A stretch of 64,000 bases of DNA from Archaeoglobaceae archaeon (GCA_038734275.1 JAVYOO010000002.1:220911-284910), one strand, 5' to 3'; counted from the stretch's first letter, positions 52,723 through 62,736 are shown. Numbers and translations are program-made. Notes: generated by a model not told the origin, from the letters alone.

Positions 52723-53354
52723 TGTATTTTTTTAATGTATTTGGCTGGAATTTCCTTCGCTAAAGCGATTAAATCGTTTGCCTTTAAAATTCTTATTCCA
52801 TCTATTTTTGCCTGTTTTGCATCTATTTCGAAAACTATTGGCTTCTTTGTTCTCAAACCTGCTACCTCAAGACTTTTTTCGATTGTAGTTGATAAGTGAA
52901 CATAAGTCTGATTTACAGGCTTTATACCGATTTCAAGCATCCTGCTTGCCTCTTCTTCGCTTGTTCCATAGTAGAGAGTGTCCTCCTCAGCTTCAGGCAT
53001 ATCGCTTAATTTAACTTCGATGCTGTGTCCATATCTTGCCCTGATCTTATCTCCCTTAAGTTCATACCTCTTCTTTTCATCACTGTAAATCATAGCCTTT
53101 AGCACCCACTTGTTTGCCCAAGGATATCTTCTGCTAACAACTCTTGCCAAAGCTTCAAAGCTTACCCAACCGTTCTCATCGATTTTCAAATCAAATTTCT
53201 GAGGAAAGTGTCTTAAAAGTCCTGAAACAAACTTTCCCAGTTTCTCTACTTTTTCTTTGCTAAGCACAAGTTCCCCTTTTGCACCACACGAACAAATTTC
53301 TCCCCGATAAAACCCATGAGATGGGCAAAATCTTATCTCTTCCATTTTTACCAC
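52704..53354 (-). CDS. kptA: RNA 2'-phosphotransferase KptA/Tpt1
   Basis: Moves a 2'-phosphate from RNA to NAD+, forming ADP-ribose-1'',2''-cyclic phosphate. The 216-residue protein has an extra N-terminal zinc-finger-like part (RFCPSHGFYRGEICSCGAKG) and the KptA core: KFVSGLLRHFPQKFDLKID, KKRYELKGDKIRARYGHS, LYYGTSEEEASRMLEIGI, YVHLSTTIEKSLEVAG and KPIVFEID. The catalytic Arg/His/Arg/Arg positions appear retained (LLRHF, RARYGHS). It shares a 7-base overlap with the gene upstream. Confidence 0.93.
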   Translation of the reverse strand: MVKMEEIRFCPSHGFYRGEICSCGAKGELVLSKEKVEKLGKFVSGLLRHFPQKFDLKIDENGWVSFEALARVVSRRYPWANKWVLKAMIYSDEKKRYELKGDKIRARYGHSIEVKLSDMPEAEEDTLYYGTSEEEASRMLEIGIKPVNQTYVHLSTTIEKSLEVAGLRTKKPIVFEIDAKQAKIDGIRILKANDLIALAKEIPAKYIKKIHQYSSS

Positions 53355-54172
53355 TGCCTCTTTCTCATTTTTATCTTCTTACCCGAAACCCGAACTATCC
53401 CCGCTTTTTCAAGCGATCTCACAATTAGGTCAAAGATCTCTTCACAATTTATTAATATTTCTTCATTCTCCTCCTCAATCAATCCACTGCTAAGTTCTCT
53501 TAATTTCTCGAGATCTTCTGTCTTTTCGATATTTAATATTATGTTCGAGATTACGCCAAGAAGACTTCCAAGCTCTTTGTTTTCAACCTCTTCTCCAAGT
53601 AGACTTATAACGTCAACATAAAGCTCCCAAACTGGGAAGAAGTGAATCGTCGTTAGCTTTTTGCTTCCATCACTCGCTTCATCAACAGTTATAATGACTT
53701 CAGGATCTTCTGGAAGATTACCTCGAATGAATTCCCCAATTTCAATTCCATTTCTAAGCAAAAAGAAAGTTAATTCATCTAAAATAACCCTTATCCTTAT
53801 CGCATTCTCTGCTGAGGAAATAAGCTCTTCAGCACTTAAACCCCCTTCTATGAACTTTTTTGCAGTTTCGTAGCTTTCAGGTGCTTCTTTGCTTAAAAAT
53901 TTATCCATAAATTCATTATAACTGATCCTCTCATCCTTTAAAATCCCTCTTAGAATTTGAATCCATCTTTCCCATCTTTCCAGTTCTTTGGCGTATTTTT
54001 CCCCAGCAGGATTCTTTCTAAGCTCACTCAGTTTTCCCCGTAGGATAAATTGCTCTTCCTCCTCAAGTTCTACGATCTCTCTAATTTCTACCTTTGCTCC
54101 CAAACTTCTCAGCTCAGAAGCTATTTTGAGCAATTCCTCTTTATTTTCTGAAGTTGCCAATCTTAGCCACAC
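53348..54172 (-). CDS. Hypothetical protein, charged, beside kptA
   Basis: A 274-residue protein I do not recognise. It is rich in Glu and Lys and mostly helical, with an N-terminal alpha/beta part (MWLRLATSENKEELLKIASE) that resembles a small ferredoxin-like unit, a helical middle, a beta segment DPEVIITVDEASDGSKKLTT and a basic tail KKIKMRKRQW. It overlaps the kptA start by 7 bases, so it is co-expressed and may act in RNA handling too; that is only context. Confidence 0.65.
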   Translation of the reverse strand: MWLRLATSENKEELLKIASELRSLGAKVEIREIVELEEEEQFILRGKLSELRKNPAGEKYAKELERWERWIQILRGILKDERISYNEFMDKFLSKEAPESYETAKKFIEGGLSAEELISSAENAIRIRVILDELTFFLLRNGIEIGEFIRGNLPEDPEVIITVDEASDGSKKLTTIHFFPVWELYVDVISLLGEEVENKELGSLLGVISNIILNIEKTEDLEKLRELSSGLIEEENEEILINCEEIFDLIVRSLEKAGIVRVSGKKIKMRKRQW

Positions 54173-54252
54173 TGCTGAAGTTTATGAATTAATTTTAAAT
54201 CTTTTGCTCTACAAAGAAAAAATGATATAGCTGACCAGCATTAAGGGACTCT

Positions 54253-55407
54253 ATGTTTGAGATCTCGGAAAGAATGAAAAAGATCCCACCGTATCTTTTT
54301 GCAGAAATAGACGCGATGAAAAGGAAAAAGATTGCTGAGGGGGTTAAAGTTATCGATTTAGGAGTTGGGGATCCGGATCTACCAACTCCAAAACATGTGG
54401 TTTCCGCGATGCAAAAAGCAGTTGAAAGAGTTGAGAGACAGAAATATCCAAGCTACGAAGGTATGCTGGAGTTTCGTGAAAGCGTTTCAGAGTTCTACAA
54501 AAGAAGGAAAGGAGTTGACTTAGATCCAAATAAGGAAATAATCGCTTTAATAGGCTCAAAAGAGGGAATTGCTCACTTACCACTTGCCTTTGTCAATGAA
54601 AACGAATACGTTCTTGTTCCGGATCCAGGGTATCCAGTGTATTATGCCTCAACTGTCATGGCCGGAGGAAGACCTTTCTTCATTCCTCTTCATGAGGAGA
54701 ATAGATTTTTACCGAATTTGGATTCAATACCCAGCGAAGTCACAAAAAGAACCAAAATTATGTTCTTAAACTACCCAAACAACCCAACAGCAGCAATAGC
54801 AGACAAGGAATTCATAAAAACTGCAATAGACTTTTGCATTGATAACAAGATCATCTTGGCTCACGACTATGCTTACGGTGAAATAGGGCTCGATAGCTAT
54901 CGCCCCATAAGCTTCTTGGAATTTGAGGATGCCTTTGAGGTGACTATAGAGTTCAACTCTCTTTCAAAAACCTACAACATGACAGGATGGCGAATTGGAT
55001 TTGCGTGTGGTAACGAGGAAATTTTAAAGGGGCTGTTAAAGGTCAAAACAAATGTAGATAGCGGTGTCTTTGAAGCCGTGCAAGAAGCAGGGATAGCAGC
55101 GTTAAGAGGGGATGATAAGATTATAGAAGAAAACTGCAGAATCTATACTGAGAGGAGAGATATTCTCGTAGAAGGGTTGAAGAAATTAGGATTTAAAGTA
55201 CAGAAACCCCTTGCAACGTTCTACGTATGGTGCAAAGTCAATGGAAGTAGCATAGAATTTGTAAAAAGAATCCTTGATGGTGCGGGTATTGTTGCAACCC
55301 CGGGCATCGGTTTTGGAAAACACGGAGAGGGCTATGTTAGATTTGCACTAACAAGAAGCAAAGAATTAATCGCAGAAGCCGTAAAACGGCTGGAAAAATT
55401 ATTTTAA
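54253..55407 (+). CDS. dapL: LL-diaminopimelate aminotransferase (DapL)
   Basis: A 384-residue class I/II PLP aminotransferase that makes LL-diaminopimelate from tetrahydrodipicolinate for lysine synthesis. The DapL wording is strong: SERMKKIPPYLFAEIDAMKR at the start, VIDLGVGDPDLPTP, LIGSKEGIAHLPLAFVN, FLNYPNNPTAAIA and the PLP lysine in EFNSLSKTYNMTGWRIGF (Lys near residue 240). The binding-site tyrosine is in AHDYAYGEIG. It is alone, divergent from the hypothetical gene next to kptA. Confidence 0.92.
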   Translation: MFEISERMKKIPPYLFAEIDAMKRKKIAEGVKVIDLGVGDPDLPTPKHVVSAMQKAVERVERQKYPSYEGMLEFRESVSEFYKRRKGVDLDPNKEIIALIGSKEGIAHLPLAFVNENEYVLVPDPGYPVYYASTVMAGGRPFFIPLHEENRFLPNLDSIPSEVTKRTKIMFLNYPNNPTAAIADKEFIKTAIDFCIDNKIILAHDYAYGEIGLDSYRPISFLEFEDAFEVTIEFNSLSKTYNMTGWRIGFACGNEEILKGLLKVKTNVDSGVFEAVQEAGIAALRGDDKIIEENCRIYTERRDILVEGLKKLGFKVQKPLATFYVWCKVNGSSIEFVKRILDGAGIVATPGIGFGKHGEGYVRFALTRSKELIAEAVKRLEKLF

Positions 55408-55484
55408 AATGAATTATATCCAAGATTAATTTTATAAATCCTGAGTATGTCAAAGATAAAAACCAGAAGACAGGTGAAAAGGGA

Positions 55485-57602
55485 TTGGAAAGTGACCTGA
55501 AGTTCGAACAAGTTCTGGATAAAATGCTGGATGCCGTTCTTCTGGTTGACTTAGAAACGAGAATAATTTATGCAAACCCGGCAGTTCGGGTTTATGGTTA
55601 TGAGCCATCTTACCTGATTGGTAAAAAAATACTTGATTTCATTCCGGAAAAATACCAAAAAAACGTTTTTGATATCATAAAAAGATTCATTGATGGTGAA
55701 ACGGAATCCTATAGACTCGAGATTGAAATTCCAAAGAAAAGTGGGGAACTTAGATGGACCGATGTAGTGATTTCAAAAATAGACAACTATAGAGCAGTGT
55801 TGGAGCTAAGAGACATCACAGAGCTAAAAAGAGTTCAAAAAGAATTGGAAGAGAGCAAAGAAACATATAAAACGATTTTTGAGGCGTATCCTGATTTTAT
55901 AGCAGTTGTAGATGTTGATGGTAAGATTCTCAACATCAATCAGAATTTTCTGAAAAGATATAAAATCGACGAAAATAGGGTTCTCGGTGCTTCGGTATTA
56001 TCATTTGTTCATCCTGAAGAGCTTGAAAAAACTGCTGAACTGCTAAAAAAAGCCACTGAAAGCAGAGGGATTATAAGAAGCACGATAAAAGGACTGGTTA
56101 AAGGTGAGGAACTAATAGTTGACGTTGCAATTAGATATATAAAATCCGGGAAAAAGACCTTTGGAATCATTGTCGGAAAGGACATAATCGACAAAGCAAG
56201 GCTTGAGGAAGAACTAAAAAGAAGGGAAGAACTTTACAGAAATATCATCGATAGCAATCTTGCAGGGCTACTGTTGATAGAGAACTTTAAAATAATTTTT
56301 GCGAATAAAGCAGTAACCAAAATTACCGGATACTCAGAAGAAGAGCTTTTAGGGAAGTCTGCAGACATATTCTTTGAACCAGAAGATGTTGAAAATTTCA
56401 AAAAAGCCGTAAAAGATATTCTTGAGGGAAATAAAATCGATATTATATCGAGATTTCGCAGAAAAGATGGTGAGAGGGGCTATGTAAGAATAATGGCCAG
56501 CTTGATGGAATACAAGGGTAGAAAGTTGATTTTGACAAGTTTTGAGGATATTACAGACAAAAGAGAGATAGAAAAAAAGCTGGAAGAAAGAAATATTCTT
56601 TATCGAACTCTTGTCGAGAGCTCTCATACAGGTATATTTATTATTCAAGATAATAAAATTGTTTTCGCAAATGAAGTTGTTGCTCGCATGCTTGGGTATA
56701 CTATCGATGAGATAAACAGCCTCCCCCATCCTTACAGCATAATTTCTCCCGAATTCAGAGAGATTGCCATGGAAAGATATAGAGCACGAGAAAAGGGGCT
56801 GGAAGTTCCAGACAGTTATGAACTAAAAGTTATAACTAAGGATGGTAAAGAGAAATGGCTAAAAGTTCTTGCCAAGAGAATAAAATACAAAGGTTCGCCT
56901 GCTGTGATGGTGAACATTGCGGACATAACCAGCATTAAAGAAAACGAAGAGATGTTGAAGAGAATGAATACACTTTTAAGGGTTGCAGGAGAAATTAAAG
57001 GGATGCTGATCCAAGAAAAGTCAGAAATAAATATCTTTTCGAAGCTAAAGTCCTGCCTGGAGAAATTGGATGCAAAAGTTTTGGTTTACTATTCAAACGG
57101 GGTTCATTCGCAGAAAAAAGACCTTTTATGGAATTTGTTGGACTCCGTTCGGGATAAAATAAACGCTGGTGAGGTCATTCAAAAGTTTGTAGATGGAAAA
57201 TGGTTGACTTTTCTACCAATTTACGAGAACAGACTACACAGTGTTTTGATCCTCAAAAGAAGCCATAGATTTACGGAAGACGAGCTAAGAGTTATCTCTA
57301 CAATTGCACAGGATGTATCAATGCGATTAAAAGCTCTTAAAGTCGAGAAAGAGCAGGAAAGAGCATTAAAATTGATTATGGAGAATTTAGAGCAATTTGA
57401 AGAACTTGCAGATAAGCTGAGAAATCCGCTTGCAGTTATTAAAGGCTATTTGGAGATTCGAGATGAAGTTCCAGAAGAAGAAGTTATAAAGAACATATGG
57501 GAACATGCAAACAGGATAGAGAAAATACTGGACGAGCTAAGGTTTAAAGAGCTTGCAACCTACCAGATGAAAAAGATTCTGGAGAGTAGAGACTTCAATT
57601 AG
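55485..57602 (+). CDS. Large PAS-domain sensor without kinase domain
   Basis: A 705-residue soluble protein with four PAS domains in a row (about residues 8-118, 125-240, 248-365 and 372-490), a GAF-like domain (about 500-620) and a short final helix pair. The helix pair resembles the dimerisation helix of histidine kinases (DKLRNPLAVIKGYLEI), but the phosphoacceptor His is Asp (Asp643), and no ATPase domain follows before the stop. It therefore senses but cannot phosphorylate by itself. The start is TTG at 55485 with a GGTGA-like site before it. It overlaps the convergent HAD gene by 4 bases. Confidence 0.88.
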   Translation: MESDLKFEQVLDKMLDAVLLVDLETRIIYANPAVRVYGYEPSYLIGKKILDFIPEKYQKNVFDIIKRFIDGETESYRLEIEIPKKSGELRWTDVVISKIDNYRAVLELRDITELKRVQKELEESKETYKTIFEAYPDFIAVVDVDGKILNINQNFLKRYKIDENRVLGASVLSFVHPEELEKTAELLKKATESRGIIRSTIKGLVKGEELIVDVAIRYIKSGKKTFGIIVGKDIIDKARLEEELKRREELYRNIIDSNLAGLLLIENFKIIFANKAVTKITGYSEEELLGKSADIFFEPEDVENFKKAVKDILEGNKIDIISRFRRKDGERGYVRIMASLMEYKGRKLILTSFEDITDKREIEKKLEERNILYRTLVESSHTGIFIIQDNKIVFANEVVARMLGYTIDEINSLPHPYSIISPEFREIAMERYRAREKGLEVPDSYELKVITKDGKEKWLKVLAKRIKYKGSPAVMVNIADITSIKENEEMLKRMNTLLRVAGEIKGMLIQEKSEINIFSKLKSCLEKLDAKVLVYYSNGVHSQKKDLLWNLLDSVRDKINAGEVIQKFVDGKWLTFLPIYENRLHSVLILKRSHRFTEDELRVISTIAQDVSMRLKALKVEKEQERALKLIMENLEQFEELADKLRNPLAVIKGYLEIRDEVPEEEVIKNIWEHANRIEKILDELRFKELATYQMKKILESRDFN

Positions 57603-58381
57603 TTAAATAAATCTTCCAGAGAATTTAAAACATAGTCTGGTTTTGTTTCTGAGTTCTCTATATCCTCTCTCCTCGTAACTCCAGTCAACACGAGAAGCGT
57701 CTCTGCGCCTATTCTTTTTCCAGCAACCACGTCAACTTCAATCTGATCTCCTACCACCACAACTTCCTCGGGCTTAAGGTTGAGCTTTTGTAGGGCTTCA
57801 ATCATTATGACTTTCGACGGTTTTCCAACCACTACATCCGGCAATCTACCAGTCATCCAGTAAAGAGCTCCAATAATAAGCCCAGTTCCAGGAGTTGGAC
57901 CATCTTCAGAAGGGAAGATCTTATCAGGGTTTGTTGCTATATATCTTACTCCACGAAGGCAGCACCGCAGTGCTTTGGTCATCAGATCGTAGTTCAGATT
58001 TCTGTTAGAACCAACAACGAGATACTCTGCATCCCTGTAATCAACCAATTCAAGGCCTGAATTCACAAGTTCTTCCTTTAAACCGGCTTCGCCGGTTGTA
58101 AAAATTTTTGCTTTAGGCTTTTCTTTTGCTATAAAGCTTGCCGTCGCGTGAGTTGCGGAAACCACGTCTATCTCCGTGGTAGGGATTCCAAAAGATTTGA
58201 GTCTTTCAAGCAGTATCCTTCTACTTCTTGTTGAATTATTCGAAACAAAAACAACCCTTTTACCCGCATTTAGGAGCTTTAAAACACCTCTAACTCCTTC
58301 TTCAATCGGCTCAACACTTCTCCCGACGACTCCGTCTATGTCTACTATAAAACCCCTCTTTTTTAGGAGAGGATGCATCAC
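57599..58381 (-). CDS. HAD-superfamily phosphatase, NagD/class IIA type
   Basis: A 260-residue HAD hydrolase of subfamily IIA (4-nitrophenyl phosphatase/NagD-like, often phosphoglycolate or ribonucleotide phosphatases). Motif I is VDIDGVVGR, with the two catalytic aspartates in DID; motif II is FVSNNSTRS, the cap includes [13 protein letters not shown], motif III Lys is in [11 protein letters not shown], and motif IV is [13 protein letters not shown]. The substrate is not known. The gene overlaps tbp by 4 bases (ATGA), so both are on one message, an unusual tie of a general transcription factor to a phosphatase. Confidence 0.9.
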   Translation of the reverse strand: MMHPLLKKRGFIVDIDGVVGRSVEPIEEGVRGVLKLLNAGKRVVFVSNNSTRSRRILLERLKSFGIPTTEIDVVSATHATASFIAKEKPKAKIFTTGEAGLKEELVNSGLELVDYRDAEYLVVGSNRNLNYDLMTKALRCCLRGVRYIATNPDKIFPSEDGPTPGTGLIIGALYWMTGRLPDVVVGKPSKVIMIEALQKLNLKPEEVVVVGDQIEVDVVAGKRIGAETLLVLTGVTRREDIENSETKPDYVLNSLEDLFN

Positions 58382-58926
58382 ATCAATCCAAGCATCTTTA
58401 GCTCATTTGAGATCCTCTCAACAGCTTTTTGGGCATCTTCAGGACTCTTACCGCCTGTTACAACCATCTTACCTGAACCAAATATCAGCACAACTACCCT
58501 CGGATCTGTAAGTCGATAAACAAGTCCTGGAAACTGCTCAGGTTCATATTCAACATTCTCAAGCCCTAAACCGACTGCTATTGCATTCAAATTTAGGTCT
58601 GTACCAAGATCTGCAGAAGCGACTATGTTCTGAACTTTAACGTCAGGCTCATCGATTACAGAAATTCCGATTTCCTTGAGCATTTTTACGATTTGCTTAA
58701 CCGCTCTCCTCGCATCATCCACTGATTTCGAGCCCGTGCAAACAATCTTGCCACTCCTAAAAACAAGAGCTGCAGCTTTAGGCTCATTAGTCCTCAAAAC
58801 AAGTCCCGGAAATTGCTTTGGTTTATACTCTGAGTCTTTAATTTCTTTTGCAATCTTTGCAAGATCTATGTTCTCCCCAATCTGCGTCGAAGCAACAACA
58901 TTCTCGATCTTTATTTTGTATTCCAT
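58378..58926 (-). CDS. tbp: TATA-box-binding protein
   Basis: The general transcription factor that bends TATA promoters. The 182-residue saddle is made of two direct repeats of about 90 residues, each with NVVAST or NIVASADLG, then FPGLV(L/Y)R and a SGK(I/M)V(C/V)TG strand, the classical TBP signature. The ATG at 58926 ([14 protein letters not shown]) is the likely start; an in-frame ATG at 58938 is an alternative. Two tandem TATA elements lie upstream. It is in an operon with the HAD gene. Confidence 0.97.
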   Translation of the reverse strand: MEYKIKIENVVASTQIGENIDLAKIAKEIKDSEYKPKQFPGLVLRTNEPKAAALVFRSGKIVCTGSKSVDDARRAVKQIVKMLKEIGISVIDEPDVKVQNIVASADLGTDLNLNAIAVGLGLENVEYEPEQFPGLVYRLTDPRVVVLIFGSGKMVVTGGKSPEDAQKAVERISNELKMLGLM

Positions 58927-58947
58927 AATAAACCCCAAATGTGATGG

Positions 58948-58964
58948 TATATAAAGTATATAAA
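58948..58964 (-). promoter_or_regulatory. Tandem TATA boxes upstream of tbp
   Basis: On the tbp strand TTTATATA occurs twice (58964-58957 and 58955-58948), in a 9-base tandem repeat (GTATATAAA twice on the + strand). The nearer copy is about 22 bases from the ATG at 58926. Two ideal TATA boxes in front of the gene for TBP might allow TBP to tune its own synthesis. Confidence 0.6.
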
Positions 58965-59022
58965 TGCTTCTACGATGTCAAAGTGAAACAAAATTTTTAA
59001 ATTTGAAGTAACATTTTAAAAC

Positions 59023-59595
59023 ATGAACGAAGAACCATTTGTTCTTTTCGTGAGCAAGAGGTTTTTGGATAAAGCTTCGAAAGTTTTTGGACTGGGTTTC
59101 TTGGCAAGAAAGCCTGCTTTAGACATTTTTAAAAAACTTGGAGTTTCTCTTACTGAATTGGATAGAGAACAGGCAAAAAATGCAGTTGAGAGGGTTGGAG
59201 AATCGAAGGGAATTAACATTTCAACTGCACAGCTTATAAAAGGCTTGGCTTTGGCTTTCTTTCTGCCTACAGGCGTTTTTCTTGCAACATTAAAGAAGGT
59301 TCACTATCGTTCTGGACTTGAAACAGAAGACTTTATTTTTGTTGAGCTTCTCGCAGAGATCCCAAGGGCTTTTAGAACGACTCTATTCTACGACGTTTGG
59401 CTTGTTGTGCCTAAAAGCGAGAAAGGAGGAGAAAAAATAAGAGAATTGGTAAAACAAATCGTTAAGAGAGTTGACGAGAACCCGTTGAGTGTCGAAGATT
59501 GGGAAAACCTGAAGCCAATCAGAGAGAAACTATCAGGAAAGTTGGAAATAAAGGGATTATATGAAGATCTATGGATTTCGATCTTAAAAACCTGA
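59023..59595 (+). CDS. Hypothetical protein
   Basis: A 190-residue soluble protein with no recognised family. It has a hydrophobic mid-part (QLIKGLALAFFLPTGVFLATL, about residues 70-90) that could be a buried helix or a membrane touch, and a C-terminal charged helix pair (KIRELVKQIVKRVDENP). The start ATG is clear, with TTTTAAA-type TATA elements before it. It is divergent from tbp, 96 bases away. Confidence 0.6.
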   Translation: MNEEPFVLFVSKRFLDKASKVFGLGFLARKPALDIFKKLGVSLTELDREQAKNAVERVGESKGINISTAQLIKGLALAFFLPTGVFLATLKKVHYRSGLETEDFIFVELLAEIPRAFRTTLFYDVWLVVPKSEKGGEKIRELVKQIVKRVDENPLSVEDWENLKPIREKLSGKLEIKGLYEDLWISILKT

Positions 59596-59659
59596 GAATT
59601 GACTAAATAACCCATAAACTCGAAGAAAAATTTATATAGTTACTCGTGTAATAAAAAGT

Positions 59660-60334
59660 ATGAGAAAATACATAATTGTGTTGTGTGGAGTGTTTTTAGC
59701 AGTAATTCTCGCAGGTTGCCAAAGCGAAGGTGTTAAAGCGAAAATTTCAGGTTATGAAATAACTGATTTTAACGGTAGACCTGCAATAAAGGTAAGCGTA
59801 GAGACAAACAAGTTTCCATTGACAATAGAATTAATCGGACCAGATAGAAGAACGATAGATACGAACTTTGTAGAGTCGCAAAAGGACCTACCAGCAATTC
59901 TCTATTTTGGTCTCTCGGGTTTAAACGTAAAGGAGGGGACATATTACTTGTCGCTGAAGTATGGAATTAATACATTAGATGAAACGGAGTTAACTCTCCA
60001 AGGACCAAAATTCCAGCTTGTAGATAAAAAAATTGAAGTTGAGTATCTTGAATTCGTGGGTTACAGTCTCAAAAAAGTTAGCTTAACATTAAAGAACATT
60101 GGGGATTGCCCAGGTTACGTATATTGGATAAAGCTATCAATCGATAATGGAGACCCACACACAGGAATTTTAAATGAATACAATGTTCCAATAATGCCCG
60201 GAGAGATAAAAACATATACTGCGAACTTTGTGTTTGTGAGTGTAAAAGAGCCGGGAGAACATTCTATGATAATCAAGGTCGCTGATTCTGGATTGAATGT
60301 TGTAGAAGAATTCAGAACAACATTTACAATCTAA
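59660..60334 (+). CDS. Lipoprotein with beta-sandwich domain
   Basis: A 224-residue exported protein with a lipoprotein signal peptide: MRKYIIVLCGVFLAVILAGC, with the lipobox LAGC and Cys20 as the anchor. The rest is rich in beta strands, with a CARDB- or Ig-like region near the end (VSLTLKNIGDCPGYVYWIKL and KEPGEHSMIIKVADSGLN). It is likely to be on the outer face of the cell membrane. A TATA box TTTATATAG at 59631-59639 is 25 bases before the ATG. It is followed 11 bases later by a small membrane protein gene. Confidence 0.8.
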   Translation: MRKYIIVLCGVFLAVILAGCQSEGVKAKISGYEITDFNGRPAIKVSVETNKFPLTIELIGPDRRTIDTNFVESQKDLPAILYFGLSGLNVKEGTYYLSLKYGINTLDETELTLQGPKFQLVDKKIEVEYLEFVGYSLKKVSLTLKNIGDCPGYVYWIKLSIDNGDPHTGILNEYNVPIMPGEIKTYTANFVFVSVKEPGEHSMIIKVADSGLNVVEEFRTTFTI

Positions 60335-60345
60335 TATTTATTTCT

Positions 60346-60567
60346 ATGAGACCTCTCCTGTGGGGAACTATTTGGTTTGTGATAGGCATGATAGGTTGGG
60401 TAATGTTTAGTGTAATCTGTGGTCTCGAGGCGGGGCTTACCGGAGAATGTAGTGGGGTTTCAAGGGCACTCGTTTATTTGTTTGGTATTGTTTTCTTCTT
60501 CAGTTTACCAGTTTCAATCCTTGTGGAGATCATTCAGTTCGTCAAGAAAAGAGAACGAAAGAAGTAA
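60346..60567 (+). CDS. Small two-helix membrane protein
   Basis: A 73-residue protein with two hydrophobic helices (about residues 6-25 and 44-64), a short loop with Cys-Gly and Glu-Cys (LEAGLTGECSG), and a basic tail KKRERKK that stays inside by the positive-inside rule. No family is recognised. It follows the lipoprotein gene by 11 bases and is probably its co-transcribed partner. Confidence 0.65.
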   Translation: MRPLLWGTIWFVIGMIGWVMFSVICGLEAGLTGECSGVSRALVYLFGIVFFFSLPVSILVEIIQFVKKRERKK

Positions 60568-60612
60568 AAAATAACATTTTTAAAATTTAAAATTCTGCAT
60601 TAGTGCTTGAAC

Positions 60613-61023
60613 TCACTTTGATCCTATTTTTCTTTTAAGCCACCTCTCAACCTCTCTAAGGTCCTCGATCCTCTCGAAGTAGAGCGTTTTGACTCCAAGG
60701 ATCCCTTTTTTATCCAGCTTTATGACCAGATTGCCCTCATCAACCTTGAATCCCCTAACATCGCTTATTTTGGTCTTGAATGGTTTGTAAATTATTAAGT
60801 CCTCGTCTAAAAGGTAGTATCGGGGTTTGCCGAGAGTTATTATTGCGTAAAGGAATATGAACAAAGAAAAGAGTGTCATGAGCAAAGCTATGCGAATGAC
60901 ATTCCCTTCAGTAATAATTCTGTATAGACCATAGCCAAATATCACTAAGACCAGTGATGAGATAAAATAAAGCCATTTTCTTCTCGCCAAAGGATTCTTT
61001 ATGGCTCTGTAGCTCCAGATCAT
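60613..61023 (-). CDS. Membrane protein with PH-like domain
   Basis: A 136-residue protein with two hydrophobic helices near the N-terminus (about residues 19-38 and 43-63) and a C-terminal beta domain ([40 protein letters not shown]) that resembles bacterial PH-like (DUF304 type) domains. Function unknown. I chose the ATG at 61023, which overlaps the ahcY stop by ATGA; an ATG at 61038 is the longer alternative. Confidence 0.68.
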   Translation of the reverse strand: MIWSYRAIKNPLARRKWLYFISSLVLVIFGYGLYRIITEGNVIRIALLMTLFSLFIFLYAIITLGKPRYYLLDEDLIIYKPFKTKISDVRGFKVDEGNLVIKLDKKGILGVKTLYFERIEDLREVERWLKRKIGSK

Positions 61024-62225
61024 GTCCCGCTCCTCCAATCACTAAGGTATTTTATTTGCTCCTCAGTAAGCTTGTCAATCTTAACACCCATTGTTTCAAG
61101 CTTTAGCCTTGCAACTTTTCTATCAAGCTCTTCTGGCAATCTGTAAACCCTGTTCTCGAGCTTCTCCCAGTTCTCCGCAATATATCTAACTGCCAAAGCC
61201 TGATCTGAGAAGCTCATGTCCATTACTTCTATTGGATGACCATCGCCAGCAACAAGATTCACAAGCCTGCCTTCTGCAAGCAAATAGACTTTTTTATTAC
61301 CCAAGTCGTATTCTTTGACATTCTTCCTGACTTCTCGAACATTCCTTGCAACCTTTTCAAGAGTGTTTACATCGACTTCGACATTGAAATGCCCAGCGTT
61401 TGCCAGAATTGCCCCGTCTTTCATCTTTCTAATATGCTCAAGTCTTACAACGTCTCTGTTGCCCGTAGCGGTTATGAAAACGTCCCCGATTTCGCTTGCT
61501 GAGTCCATGTCCATAACGGTAAAGCCGTCCATCAAAGCTTCCAATGCTCTGACCTCGTCAACTTCTGTAACTATAACATTGGCCCCCATTCCCCTGCAAC
61601 GCATCGCAATTCCCCGCCCACACCAACCATACCCAGCAACTACGACTTTTTTTCCCGCAAGAAGCATGTTCGTGGCTCTCATTATTCCATCTACTGTTGA
61701 CTGTCCAGTTCCATAGCGGTTATCGAACAAGAATTTTGTAAAAGCGTCGTTTACAGCGATAACCGGAAATTTCAAAGCTCCTTCTTTTTCCATGGCTTTA
61801 AGCCTTATAACTCCAGTTGTTGTTTCTTCACTCGCCCCCATAACTTTCTGTTGCCGTTTGTGGAGCTCAAAAATCAGATCTGCACCATCATCCACCACTA
61901 TGTCTGGCTTGAAGTCCGCCACCTTTGAAATTGCGGAGTAGTATTCTTCAACGCTCATGCCACGTTTTGCATAACACCTTATCCCCATTGAACGCAAAGC
62001 TTCTGCAACGTCATCCTGAGTGCTCATCGGATTGCATCCTGTAATCGCAACTTCTGCACCCCCGTCAATTAAGGTTTCCACAAGCACTGCAGTTTTTGCT
62101 TCAACATGCAAGGCCATCCCAACTTTTAAACCCTCCAAGGGTTTGTCCCTCTTTAGCTCCTCTCTAATTTTTTCAAGAACTTTCATGTGCTTTTCCGCCC
62201 ATGCAATTTTGTTAAAACCCTCCAT
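61020..62225 (-). CDS. ahcY: Adenosylhomocysteinase (S-adenosyl- or S-inosyl-L-homocysteine hydrolase)
   Basis: Hydrolyses S-adenosylhomocysteine, the product inhibitor of methyltransferases; in some archaea the true substrate is S-inosylhomocysteine. The 401-residue protein has the substrate region [20 protein letters not shown], the [12 protein letters not shown] segment, the NAD-binding [19 protein letters not shown] (key part GYGWCGRG) and [10 protein letters not shown] chose ATG 62225 ([14 protein letters not shown]); the gene overlaps the AK6-like gene by 14 bases. Which of the two substrates it prefers cannot be told. Confidence 0.93.
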   Translation of the reverse strand: MEGFNKIAWAEKHMKVLEKIREELKRDKPLEGLKVGMALHVEAKTAVLVETLIDGGAEVAITGCNPMSTQDDVAEALRSMGIRCYAKRGMSVEEYYSAISKVADFKPDIVVDDGADLIFELHKRQQKVMGASEETTTGVIRLKAMEKEGALKFPVIAVNDAFTKFLFDNRYGTGQSTVDGIMRATNMLLAGKKVVVAGYGWCGRGIAMRCRGMGANVIVTEVDEVRALEALMDGFTVMDMDSASEIGDVFITATGNRDVVRLEHIRKMKDGAILANAGHFNVEVDVNTLEKVARNVREVRKNVKEYDLGNKKVYLLAEGRLVNLVAGDGHPIEVMDMSFSDQALAVRYIAENWEKLENRVYRLPEELDRKVARLKLETMGVKIDKLTEEQIKYLSDWRSGT

Positions 62226-62736
62226 ATCTCGTAACCTCCTCAATTCTGTCTTCAAGAAGGGAAATCCAATCTATTTTCCCGGGCTCGAAACCCTCAGTTT
62301 CACCTGAAAGGATCTTCTCAATAACATCTGCAACTTCTTCAATTCTAAGCCCAGTCGTGTCAACTTCATAAACCTTCTCACAGTTCTCCAAAGCTTCTAC
62401 GAGTATTACATCAATTAGCTCTGCTTCAACGTTTTCCATAACCTTATTGTAATCCCATCCACGCTCAATGAGTCTTTTCTTAATCAAAAGTGGATTGCAA
62501 CGTAAAACTATCGAAATTTCAGGTCTTAACAAATGGGAGAGATGCCCCTCTACGATACCGTCAAATCTGAATTGAGAGAGCTTTTCAACATCTATAATAA
62601 CTTCTTTTCCCTGCAATATGATGCATTTGTGCATTTCAGCAAATTCCTTAACAGAAATTACTTTATAACCCCGACGCTTTAATTCTTGTGCGACACTGCT
62701 CTTACCACAACCCGGAGTTCCTGTAAGGGCAATCAT
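62212..62736 (-). CDS. AK6/Fap7-like adenylate kinase
   Basis: A 174-residue P-loop kinase of the AK6 (Fap7, archaeal adenylate kinase) family. Walker A is [10 protein letters not shown] (5-14), then [14 protein letters not shown], the [10 protein letters not shown] strand, [20 protein letters not shown] (LID start, R-x3-R region) and the [16 protein letters not shown] helix that marks the family. In eukaryotes Fap7 helps 18S rRNA maturation; in archaea the homologue is linked with ribosomal protein uS11. It overlaps hisC by 4 bases and ahcY by 14. Confidence 0.9.
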   Translation of the reverse strand: MIALTGTPGCGKSSVAQELKRRGYKVISVKEFAEMHKCIILQGKEVIIDVEKLSQFRFDGIVEGHLSHLLRPEISIVLRCNPLLIKKRLIERGWDYNKVMENVEAELIDVILVEALENCEKVYEVDTTGLRIEEVADVIEKILSGETEGFEPGKIDWISLLEDRIEEVTRYGGF

